Below, piece by piece: positions 9,293-17,290 of a stretch of DNA of 64,000 bases. The notes beneath the pieces are model-generated. The model worked only from the letters and a program-made list of their open reading frames with translations. It was not told where the DNA came from and made no database searches. How positions within the stretch are numbered: the first letter of the stretch is position 1; every line of letters starts with the position of its first letter. The DNA is from an uncultured Odoribacter sp. (GTDB lineage Bacteria; Bacteroidota; Bacteroidia; Bacteroidales; Marinifilaceae), in contig CAJUQA010000012.1 of the NCBI GenBank assembly GCA_910588375.1, forward strand, positions 19,303 through 83,302, in the 5' to 3' direction. A program made the position numbers and the translations under genes.

Positions 9293-9605
9293 ATATTCAG
9301 CACATAATACTGATTATCTTACTACTTACATACACAACAAGGATTTTTCCAAGCGGTTATTTTGTCTCATATTGTATCAAAATTGTCTCATCATTTATAT
9401 TTTTGTGATACCAATGGTACCCCAATGTGATACCAAATTTGAATCACGAAATCTCCTACGACCCGCATTATTTATGACCGGAATAGGCAAGCAAAACCCC
9501 AAAAGGACATCTCCACTGGAACATACTTTATGTTCCGGCAAAAAACAGACAGACAAAAACCATTTGGAATTACCGCCAATCTCCAAAATAGAAATGGTTA
9601 AAGTT
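9293..9605. other. Non-coding stretch between tRNA-Arg and rhuM
   Basis: About 310 bases without a recognisable gene. It holds two further GTGATACCA motifs (about 9405-9436). Short frames of 63 and 79 codons cross each other on opposite strands but show no known domain. The position, directly 3' of a tRNA and next to an accessory-type gene, is what one expects of a decayed integration site. I see no copy of the tRNA 3' end elsewhere in the window, so no att pair can be shown. Confidence 0.4.
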
Positions 9606-10637
9606 TTATAGCTTTGGAGTATTATATTCTCTTAAATCCCGTTCGAGTTCTTTTAAACTTTCTATCTTTTCAGCTCTTCGCTGTTCTGTTTTGTATTCTG
9701 CGTAAGCCTCCCTTGCTTTCCTTTCAGCCAACTCTTTACTTATATGACCATTCCCTGATAGCAATTCTTTCCTATTCATACGAAGAATCATATCAAGAGC
9801 TTCAATCCAATCCTTCTGAAACATTCTTTGATGTGCTCGAGCCTGTGTCTCCGCAAAAGCGAGATACTGCTCTACAATAAGTTTTAACGTATTCAGTTCA
9901 TCCTCATTCAGATAATTTTTTCCGACAAGAATATCGGTCGATTTAACCAGCCCTTGCACCTGGGTTGAAGTAAGCCCCATTTGAGGCAGGCTTGCATTTG
10001 CACGATAGTATATCAATTCAGCGGCAGTCTGTTTGCTCACTGCCCACAACAACTTATTCTGTACCTTTTTAAAAAAATTTATCGTCTTCTCGTCCCTTGG
10101 GTCATAGTCTTCGCTCAATTTGTAGATATCTTTTATCTGTTGATAAAAAACTTTTTCCGATATCCTAATCTCCCTGATCCTCTCCAAAAGCTCACGGAAA
10201 TGACTTATTCCGTTACCTCGTTTCATTCGTTCATCATCAAGAGCAAATCCTTTTACCATATATTCACGCAAAACAGTGGTCGCCCAAATACGAAAAGAAG
10301 TGGCTCTCTTACTATTAATTCGATAACCGACAGCAATAATCGCATCAAGATTATAAAAGTTTACTTGTCTCGACTGAGTCCTACCTTCAAGAGCGCCATG
10401 GCCAGTGGTTATTTCCATTTTGGAAACAACCACATCCTCGGAGAGTTCGCTTTCTGCAAAAATGTTTTTAAGATGCTTATTTATTGCCGGTACTCCTACT
10501 CCAAACAATTCCGACAACCCTTTCTGATTTAGCCAAATCGTTTCATTCACTGCATCTACCTGTACACGAACATCACCATCTTCCGTATTGAAAATGACAA
10601 TATCCCCGAGATTATGCAATTTGTTTTCTTCTACCAT
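9606..10637 (-). CDS. RhuM-family (virulence RhuM) protein
   Basis: A 343-residue cytoplasmic protein of the RhuM family (COG3943), named after a gene in a Salmonella pathogenicity island. Its biochemical role is not established. The N-terminal half has a DNA-binding-like segment (IWLNQKGLSELFGVGVPAINKHLKNI, about residues 33-58). The family block around VNFYNLDAIIAVGYRINSKRATSFRIWA follows (about residues 90-120). The C-terminal third is charged and helical. RhuM genes are common on mobile islands and near restriction or toxin genes. Here it sits alone beside tRNA-Arg with its own promoter. Full-length relatives are about 330-350 residues, so the gene looks intact. Confidence 0.85.
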   Translation of the reverse strand: MVEENKLHNLGDIVIFNTEDGDVRVQVDAVNETIWLNQKGLSELFGVGVPAINKHLKNIFAESELSEDVVVSKMEITTGHGALEGRTQSRQVNFYNLDAIIAVGYRINSKRATSFRIWATTVLREYMVKGFALDDERMKRGNGISHFRELLERIREIRISEKVFYQQIKDIYKLSEDYDPRDEKTINFFKKVQNKLLWAVSKQTAAELIYYRANASLPQMGLTSTQVQGLVKSTDILVGKNYLNEDELNTLKLIVEQYLAFAETQARAHQRMFQKDWIEALDMILRMNRKELLSGNGHISKELAERKAREAYAEYKTEQRRAEKIESLKELERDLREYNTPKL

Positions 10638-10661
10638 AATTAAAAACTTTAACTATGAGAA

Positions 10662-10689
10662 CAAAGATACGAATTTTCGGTAATTCCAA
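10662..10689 (-). promoter_or_regulatory. Probable promoter of rhuM
   Basis: On the minus strand TATCTTTG (10662-10669) matches the -7 consensus. TTGG lies 17 bases upstream (around 10686-10689), slightly closer than usual. It is 25 bases before the start codon. Confidence 0.65.
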
Positions 10690-10823
10690 TATTTTAAAGA
10701 ACGATGGAAACACCTGCCTTTATAGAATGTCAGCGGAGTGCGTTGCGAATTGTCCGGCACGTTCAATTAGTAGGGCTCCCCTCTTGTGATTTGTAAAATA
10801 CAGGCGAATAAATAACTATTTTC
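10690..10823. other. Unexplained intergenic DNA before an orphan terminator
   Basis: No ORF, RNA family or repeat recognised. The following terminator points to the plus strand, so this stretch may hold a small RNA or the tail of a deleted gene. I see no convincing plus-strand TAnnTTTG box in it. Confidence 0.3.
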
Positions 10824-10852
10824 AGCATACCAGGGGTCTGGTATGCTTTTTC
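10824..10852 (+). terminator. Orphan intrinsic terminator
   Basis: AGCATACCAG (10824-10833) pairs perfectly with CTGGTATGCT (10838-10847) around a GGGT loop and is followed by a T run. Its orientation is plus, yet no plus-strand gene lies upstream apart from the tRNA, which already has its own terminator. Confidence 0.85.
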
Positions 10853-11013
10853 TTTCCCTTTTTTGCACTCCTTAATTTCCTTAACTTATTTTAACACAAA
10901 AAAAAAAAATTAAGATTATTGTCTTTTAATTTGTAAATTCAAAAGAATATTTGTGCCTGTCTGTCAGATAAGAGATTGATAATATTAACAAACCTTCATA
11001 AATAAAGTATTTA

Positions 11014-13086
11014 ATGACAAGATTATTTCATTATTGCAAACTGTTATTGATTACAAGCCTGTTTGCGCTTTTAGCTGTGCCTTTGTCGGCGCAAAGTAAA
11101 AAAAACGATTACCATTTTCCCCAGAAGCAGACACCCGTCGGATTGGTTCCCTGCGGTAAGGTAGTGGTATTCGGTTACAATGAAAAGAGCGTATATGCTC
11201 CCCGTGCCAATGAGTTGTCTACGTTTAACGGCAAGATTCTCAATGTGAAATTCAATCCGACGGGTTCCACTTATATTGTGGTGAATGCCGGCAAGAAGAC
11301 TTCCGAGGCAAGTGTGTTGAATTTTAATGGCGAGAGCCATAAGTTCAATGCCAAGAAGATGGGAACACCGCTGGCCGCGGCTTATACCGCCGATGCCCGC
11401 AAACTGTTGTTGGCAACGAACCGGGGCATCGTGGTGATGAGCGCGATGAATTTCCAGCCGCTTGATACGATACCCGCCCCTTTCACGGTGACGGATATGA
11501 AAATGAGCGATAACAGTTATTATCTTCTCCTTCGCAACGACCATCAAGTGGCGGTATATAATTTCGAGGAGAAAAAAATCCGTAAGAAATGGAAGTTTGA
11601 CGAGAAAGTGACCAAAGCCGATTTCTCGAATGATAACAGTGAATTTGCGATTCTTACCGATGACGGTGTGTTGTCGATATATGATACGCGTTCTTTCCTC
11701 ATAAAGAAGAATATCGAGGGATTGGGACAAGGGTTATCTTTCAGTTATAATTACGACGGTAAATATATTGCCGTAGCCACCGCTCCCAATTTGATTGTGC
11801 TTGTCAATTTGCTGGATGATACCGACCGCGAACACGTGGAGGTGCCGGCAGGCGGGGTGTCTGTCGTGGAGTTTCTCATCGACAGCCAGCAGTCTCAAAT
11901 GCTTGCCTATAATGCGACGAAGAGCATCAATGTAAAACGTCTGACCTCGCTGGTTCCATATTATAATAAGTTGATTGCCGACGGGGCTGACGAGTTGATG
12001 CAGGAATGGCTCAAGATGATGCCGGGGGAAACGATGGAGCAATACCGCGCCCGTGTGAATGATGAGTCGCGAGCCAAACAACGCCGTTTGTTTGAGGATA
12101 AGATTGCCACCGATTTGGCGGGTGATTTGGCTTCCATGTCCAAGATTTCACTGGGCAAGTATGACCGTTCCAACCAGATGTTGGCGTTGGAGTTTGACAA
12201 TATGCCTTCTATTTTCCTTCCCGTGCCTGAAAATGCGGTGGGTGCTTTCAAAAATACGGATGATATTTCGATTGAGGATGCCCAGTACGGCGTGTTGCCC
12301 AATGACAATTTCGAGCTTATTTATGCCAAGTTCCACAATAAAGCGAATAATGAGACTTATATTTATAATAATCTTGACCGTGTTCCTTTGAATTTCGAGC
12401 AGAGCGACGATAATATGGTGTCTCTGGAAATTCTCCAGCAACAGCAGATGGAGGAGTTGAAGCTGCAGGAGCTTAAGAAGAAGGTGGTAGAGGAAGCCAA
12501 GTCGCGGAATGTGATTTCGGACCATACCAATATTACCGTTGATTCACGCATTGAGAGCGCGTATGATGCCAACGGCAAGAAGATTCTCAATTATAAGGTG
12601 AAGTTTTCGTACGAAGTGGAGGCCGGCTTTTCCGTGCAGGAAGATTTCGGTCCGGGCAAGTACCAAGTGGATGAATCGGGAGCAGCCAAATCGATGCTTA
12701 CGCTCGTGAAGCAGGCTTTTGAAGGCGACTTTAAGCAGTATATCGAGGCCGGCAAGAAGCTTTCCGTGAGTATTTCGGGTATGGCGGACGCCACTCCTAT
12801 CCGCAATAAGATTGCTTATAACGGGGTCTACGGTAATTTTGAAAATGAACCTGTTCATCAGAACGGCCAATTGGCAGCCATTAGTGTCAATCAAAAGGAG
12901 GGCATCCAGAGGAACGAACAATTGGCGTTTTTACGCGCTTACGGCGTAAAGGATTATCTGGAACGGAATGTGAACGGATTGGCAGAGATGAACAGAAATT
13001 ATACTTACAGTATTGCGGTTGCCGAAGGCAAGGGAAGCGAGTTCCGCCGCATTATAGCAGAGTTTACGTTTGTGGATGCTTTTTGA
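11014..13086 (+). CDS. Exported beta-propeller (WD40-like) protein with C-terminal OmpA-like region
   Basis: A 690-residue protein with a signal peptide (about residues 1-26, ending LSAQS). Residues about 35-320 consist of repeated short beta-strand units alternating with phrases such as ILNVKFNPTGSTYIVV and TKADFSNDNSEFAILTDDG, which is the look of a WD40-type propeller. A Gln/Glu/Lys-rich coiled segment follows at about residues 470-498. The C-terminal 110 residues (SGMADATPI ... QLAFLRAYGVKDYL ... GSEFRRIIAEF) resemble the order of motifs in OmpA C-terminal domains, but this is a weak assignment. First gene of a five-gene operon, with only 32 bases to the caspase gene. It likely acts as a periplasmic or envelope scaffold. 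Function unknown. Confidence 0.8.
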   Translation: MTRLFHYCKLLLITSLFALLAVPLSAQSKKNDYHFPQKQTPVGLVPCGKVVVFGYNEKSVYAPRANELSTFNGKILNVKFNPTGSTYIVVNAGKKTSEASVLNFNGESHKFNAKKMGTPLAAAYTADARKLLLATNRGIVVMSAMNFQPLDTIPAPFTVTDMKMSDNSYYLLLRNDHQVAVYNFEEKKIRKKWKFDEKVTKADFSNDNSEFAILTDDGVLSIYDTRSFLIKKNIEGLGQGLSFSYNYDGKYIAVATAPNLIVLVNLLDDTDREHVEVPAGGVSVVEFLIDSQQSQMLAYNATKSINVKRLTSLVPYYNKLIADGADELMQEWLKMMPGETMEQYRARVNDESRAKQRRLFEDKIATDLAGDLASMSKISLGKYDRSNQMLALEFDNMPSIFLPVPENAVGAFKNTDDISIEDAQYGVLPNDNFELIYAKFHNKANNETYIYNNLDRVPLNFEQSDDNMVSLEILQQQQMEELKLQELKKKVVEEAKSRNVISDHTNITVDSRIESAYDANGKKILNYKVKFSYEVEAGFSVQEDFGPGKYQVDESGAAKSMLTLVKQAFEGDFKQYIEAGKKLSVSISGMADATPIRNKIAYNGVYGNFENEPVHQNGQLAAISVNQKEGIQRNEQLAFLRAYGVKDYLERNVNGLAEMNRNYTYSIAVAEGKGSEFRRIIAEFTFVDAF

Positions 13087-13118
13087 TGTATGTTCTTTGA
13101 ATATATAATTTTTCATCT

Positions 13119-15725
13119 ATGCTAAAGTTTTTGATAACTATACTTTTTTTGATATCAGCGGCTGTGATGTCGATGGGCTCGACGTCGCAGCAGACTGTTG
13201 TGGACACGTTGTCGGCAGCCGACACGCCGGAGGATTCGCTGGAAGTTTCAAGGGATTCGCTTATACTGGCGAATGCCGACGAAAGTTACCGGCAGTTGCA
13301 ATTGCTGAGAGTGGAAGACGCTCCGGAATCCGATTTGTATCCGCTGGTGTACCAATGTTATACGGATAATGTCGCCGCACTGGCAATTACAGAGGAGGGG
13401 TCGCACGAATACCAGAAGTGCAAGAGTGTATTACGTGATCTTAACCGTTATCTGGAAGCGGGCGCTTTTTATTATTCGGCGCAAAATAATTCGGGAAGCC
13501 TCATCAAGTTTGCGAGGGCTTATATCGATATTCACCTGATGCCGGAATTTAAGGGGGAGTCTCTTCCCCGTGACCCGAATTCTTTCCCGTCCCTTGTCTA
13601 TATCGCGGCCTCGGGCGCATATAACGGTCAGGATTTCAACCGGGCGATTGAGTATTTCAAGCTGTTTTTTACCGTGGGGGGTGATGAGAATCTGCGGGAA
13701 AAGGTGTATATGTATATGGGGCAGGCTTGCCTGAAGACGGGTAATTACGCTTTGGCCATCAATACGATGGCTACTGCCATGAAGCTGTATCCGGAGAATT
13801 ATCATCTGATTTCTTTCGGCATTAAGGCTTGTATTGACGGAGGGCATGCGGAGAGTTTGCAGGAGTTTCTCGATAAAGCTTTTGCCATGAAACCCGATGA
13901 TGAACAGTTGTTGAATATACAAGCCAAGCTGTATGAGGATGAACAGGAGTATCTGAAGGCTCTGGAGATTTACCGCAAGCTGGACGAGATGAAACCCAAT
14001 ACGCTGAGCGTAGCGCAGCATACGGCTTTATGTTATTATAACCTGGGCGTGGGGTATTTCAACAATGCCATTATGGAGGCGGATTCGAAGGTGACGAAAA
14101 GACTGAAACGCCAGTCAAACGATTATTTCTCCTCCGCGATAGAAAAGCTGGAGGAGGTGGTGGCGAATGACCCGATGTCGGAAAAGTATCTCAAAGCTCT
14201 TGCGGTTTCTTACGGCTGTCTTGACGAGCAGGAAAAGTTCGAGGAGCTTAATGCCCGGATTGCAGCGTTGGGGAAAGAACCTGTGTCGTCGTTCAATATG
14301 CCTCCCCTTGTTTCGTATAATGAATCGAATACGGTCAATTACCAGCGGTCGGGAAATGCCCTGACAGCTTCCGCGGGAAATGACGCCCCGGTGTATTCCG
14401 TATATGCAAAAGAGTTTGTGGAGAAGAAGCTGGCGGAATGGACGCGCAAGGGGGAGTTTGAGAAACTGGACGATTATACCGCCCGTGTCAATGATGTGAC
14501 GATACGTTCGGAATATAATAAGGCATGCCGCGAGGCGCAGGATGAGTATCTGAAACTGTATGCCTCCAAGTTGCGCCTGAATGATTTGACGCTCAAACCT
14601 TATGATGCAGGGAATGAAGTGTATCTTATCGAGTCGTCTTATGGACCGATATACCTCAAAGTGCCTCTGAAGGATAATGAAGCCGAACTTTTCAAAGCCA
14701 ATTGGGCGGGTATTCATTTCAAGGCGCCCCAGTATTATATAGCGAATGACGAGGTGCGTGTTGCCTCTATTACGTTTGTGGCGCCGTACGGAAAGAGTTA
14801 TGCCTATAATACGACCGATAAGCTGGCTTATGAGTTGCCGAAGGTGAATGTGGATTTTGAAGCGATACTCCATGCGGCTAACGATGATTATGCGGAAAGT
14901 ACGACAACCGCTTCTCACAATGAGGTGAAGATTACCCGCCTGTCGGATGTGGACGAGAATATTCCGGTTGCCAATAAGGCTTCCCGGCGTACGATAGCCC
15001 TCATTATATCCAATGAGAATTATTCCAATGTGTCGAAGGTGGAATCGGCGCTGCATGACGGGGAGACGTTCGCCAAGTATTGTCAGCAGACTCTCGGTAT
15101 TCCCCAGGAGAATATCCGCCGCTTTAATGATGCGACCCTCGGCTCTATGCTCCGTGCGATAACGCAGGTGAAAAATGCTGCCAAGGCGCTTGACGGCGAT
15201 TGTGATTTGATTGTGTATTACGCCGGTCACGGTATGCCGGATGAGAAGACGAAAGATGCCTATCTGCTTCCGGTGGACGGCGACCCGCTTACGTCAGAGA
15301 GTTGTTTTTCACTCAACCGTTTTTACGATGAGTTAGGTGCCGTGAGTAACGGGGCTGTCATGGTTTTCCTTGACGCCTGTTTCAGCGGGGCACAACGAGA
15401 CGGGAGTATGCTTTCCGAGGCCCGCGGGGTGGTCATGAAGCCGAAGGAGACGAATCCGCGCGGCAATATGTTTGTACTCAGCGCCACTTCCGGCCAGGAG
15501 ACGGCTTTACCGTACCGAGAGAAGAATCACGGCCTTTTTACTTATTATTTGTTGAAAAAATTGCAGGATAGTAAAGGAGACGTGACGTTGAAGGAACTTA
15601 GCGAAGAGGTAGGCCGCAATGTGCGCCGCCAGTCTACGTTAATCAACAACAAGCCTCAGACGCCACAAGTGTCTACTTCGGGCAATATGTCCGATGTGTG
15701 GCAGAAGAAAAAATTACGCAACTAA
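13119..15725 (+). CDS. Exported TPR-caspase-like (C14) cysteine protease
   Basis: An 868-residue protein with an N-terminal signal peptide (about 1-22). Helical TPR-like repeats fill about residues 165-310 (RAIEYFKLFF, YMGQACLKTGNYALAINTM, EYLKALEIYRKL). A middle region of unknown fold follows. A caspase-like domain of peptidase family C14 lies at about 623-860. The catalytic dyad is visible: His704 in YYAGHGMPD and Cys754 in FLDACFSGA. Bacterial caspase homologues (metacaspase/orthocaspase type) usually cleave after basic residues, and many take part in regulated cell death or signalling. This one is exported, which sets it apart from the cytoplasmic defence-associated ones. It is cotranscribed with a propeller protein before it and three exported proteins after it. 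Substrate and activator unknown. Confidence 0.92.
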   Translation: MLKFLITILFLISAAVMSMGSTSQQTVVDTLSAADTPEDSLEVSRDSLILANADESYRQLQLLRVEDAPESDLYPLVYQCYTDNVAALAITEEGSHEYQKCKSVLRDLNRYLEAGAFYYSAQNNSGSLIKFARAYIDIHLMPEFKGESLPRDPNSFPSLVYIAASGAYNGQDFNRAIEYFKLFFTVGGDENLREKVYMYMGQACLKTGNYALAINTMATAMKLYPENYHLISFGIKACIDGGHAESLQEFLDKAFAMKPDDEQLLNIQAKLYEDEQEYLKALEIYRKLDEMKPNTLSVAQHTALCYYNLGVGYFNNAIMEADSKVTKRLKRQSNDYFSSAIEKLEEVVANDPMSEKYLKALAVSYGCLDEQEKFEELNARIAALGKEPVSSFNMPPLVSYNESNTVNYQRSGNALTASAGNDAPVYSVYAKEFVEKKLAEWTRKGEFEKLDDYTARVNDVTIRSEYNKACREAQDEYLKLYASKLRLNDLTLKPYDAGNEVYLIESSYGPIYLKVPLKDNEAELFKANWAGIHFKAPQYYIANDEVRVASITFVAPYGKSYAYNTTDKLAYELPKVNVDFEAILHAANDDYAESTTTASHNEVKITRLSDVDENIPVANKASRRTIALIISNENYSNVSKVESALHDGETFAKYCQQTLGIPQENIRRFNDATLGSMLRAITQVKNAAKALDGDCDLIVYYAGHGMPDEKTKDAYLLPVDGDPLTSESCFSLNRFYDELGAVSNGAVMVFLDACFSGAQRDGSMLSEARGVVMKPKETNPRGNMFVLSATSGQETALPYREKNHGLFTYYLLKKLQDSKGDVTLKELSEEVGRNVRRQSTLINNKPQTPQVSTSGNMSDVWQKKKLRN

Positions 15726-15746
15726 TGTTATAATATTATTTGAAAT

Positions 15747-16619
15747 ATGAGACTTGTCACACTTATCACGCTGCTCACGTTTATTTCTCTGGCAGCATTG
15801 CCTACAAAAGTCAAGACTGTTTCGGGCGAATATACGTTTTACGGCGACGGCTCGCATTCGCCGGCAGAATGTCGGCGGCTGGCATTGGAGGGCGCGCGTC
15901 TTCAAGCGCTGGCCAAAGAGTTCGGCACGGTGGTTACGCAGGATGTTTACCAACAGGAAACTGTTACGCAAAGCGGGGAGTCTCTTTATTTCTCTTCGCT
16001 TAACGCTACGGAAGTAAAGGGCGAATGGCTGGGCGACGACGGAGAGCCCGTGTATGAGACTTCCATTGACGATGACGGACATATTATCGTAAAATGTACG
16101 GTGAAGGGAAAGGCCCGCGCCATTTCCAATGAAGCGGCTGATTTTGATTCCCGGATATTACGCAACGGCAAGGAGGTGCGTTTTGCAGATACCCGTTTCC
16201 GTGACGGTGATGATATGTATCTTTATTTCAAAAGCCCGATTGACGGCTATCTCGCTGTGTATCTGCTGGGAGAAGACCGTATGGCCTACCGCCTGCTTCC
16301 GTATAGTGAGGATGCCCAGGGGGAAGTGAAGGTGCACCATGGAAAAGAATATGTGTTTTTTGATGCTTCACAGAGTTATTTCCCTTCTATCGCTGTAGAT
16401 GAGTTCAGTTTCACAGCTTCCCAACCGGTGGAACGAAACCGCGTGTATGTGGTGTTTTCTCCCGTTAAGTTTTCTATCCGAGCGGACAGCCGGCAAGATG
16501 CCCAGTTGCCTCCACAACTTTCGGGTGATGAATTTTCGCGGTGGTTAACCGATTCCCGCCGCCGAGACAGTAAGATGGGCGTGAAAGTAATGCATATTGA
16601 AATAATCAGTAATAAATAA
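15747..16619 (+). CDS. Exported protein with LPP20/FlgT-like and DUF4384-like regions
   Basis: A 290-residue protein with a signal peptide (about 1-20). Residues about 25-130 have the alternating helix-strand pattern with RRLALEGARLQALAKEFG seen in LPP20/FlgT-N type envelope domains; this match is tentative. Residues about 145-240 (DGDDMYLYFKSPIDGYLAVYLL ... AYRLLPYSEDA) resemble DUF4384, a beta-sandwich domain often found beside or fused to caspase domains in bacteria. It starts 21 bases after the caspase stop. A binding or adaptor role for the caspase protein is an inference from this association. Confidence 0.78.
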   Translation: MRLVTLITLLTFISLAALPTKVKTVSGEYTFYGDGSHSPAECRRLALEGARLQALAKEFGTVVTQDVYQQETVTQSGESLYFSSLNATEVKGEWLGDDGEPVYETSIDDDGHIIVKCTVKGKARAISNEAADFDSRILRNGKEVRFADTRFRDGDDMYLYFKSPIDGYLAVYLLGEDRMAYRLLPYSEDAQGEVKVHHGKEYVFFDASQSYFPSIAVDEFSFTASQPVERNRVYVVFSPVKFSIRADSRQDAQLPPQLSGDEFSRWLTDSRRRDSKMGVKVMHIEIISNK

Positions 16620-16651
16620 TAAATCGTTTAACACTTTAATTTCTATTAATT

Positions 16652-17284
16652 ATGAAGAAAATTTTAATGATTCTCGTTGCCCTCTGCTTTGTTGCAGCTC
16701 CGGAAACTTTTGCTCAGAATAAGGCTTTGTTGAAAGCTATGAAAAAAGAGAAGAAGGAAAAGATGAAAGAGTATGAAAGAGAAAACTGGAAACTTCTCGG
16801 AAGTTCCCGTTCTCTTGAGGTGGCTCTTCTTTCCCACTATGACAAGTTGGAAGCTCTCGGAGATGACGGCCATGAGATTGCAGGTATTGCCACGAAATGT
16901 AAATCAAAGAATGTAGGCCACCAAATGGCTATCAATAATGCTTGTATTACGTATTCCCAGCAAGCGGGAAGTTCGCTGAAGGGTCGCGTAGTCAGCGATA
17001 TGGCAGGCGACGGCACTACGACCGAGGGAGAGTTCGACCATTTTTATGCCGCCTATGAACGTCTGGTTGAAAAAGAGATAAAGGGCGAGATGACGGAGAG
17101 CTATTCTATTATCCGCGACAACGGTGACGGTAGTTTCGAGGTTCAGAGCTTTTTCATCGTGAGCGAAAGCGCCGCTTCCAAAGCCCGTATCCGCGCTCTC
17201 GAGAATGCTATGAAGGAAAGTGAAATCGCCCAAAAACATGCTGAAAAAATAGCATCGTTTGTACGTGCCGGTTTTGAAAATTAA
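16652..17284 (+). CDS. Small exported protein of unknown function in the caspase operon
   Basis: A 210-residue protein with a clear signal peptide (about 1-21, ending TFAQ). A Lys/Glu-rich helical segment follows (about residues 25-45), then an alpha/beta domain. The end (SKARIRALENAMKESEIAQKHAEKI) recalls the LPP20-like helices of the upstream 290-residue protein, but I recognise no named family. It sits between the DUF4384-like and the transglutaminase-like genes, 32 bases after the first and 6 bases before the second, so it belongs to the same transcript. Confidence 0.7.
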   Translation: MKKILMILVALCFVAAPETFAQNKALLKAMKKEKKEKMKEYERENWKLLGSSRSLEVALLSHYDKLEALGDDGHEIAGIATKCKSKNVGHQMAINNACITYSQQAGSSLKGRVVSDMAGDGTTTEGEFDHFYAAYERLVEKEIKGEMTESYSIIRDNGDGSFEVQSFFIVSESAASKARIRALENAMKESEIAQKHAEKIASFVRAGFEN

Positions 17285-17290
17285 TTATAC

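Noticed and set aside
9070..9303. A 77-codon minus-strand frame over the tRNA
   Set aside because: It is antisense to tRNA-Arg and its terminator; the only recognisable signal is the tRNA.
9372..9611. Short overlapping frames of 79 and 63 codons beside the tRNA
   Set aside because: They lie on opposite strands over the same DNA and resemble nothing known; described only as non-coding scar.
10899..10912. Run of about 13 A as a possible phase-variation tract
   Set aside because: It lies in an AT-rich non-coding region about 100 bases before the propeller gene, with no promoter spacing that it would clearly change.
14115..15230. A 371-codon minus-strand frame
   Set aside because: Antisense to the caspase gene, with no signal peptide or recognisable domain.
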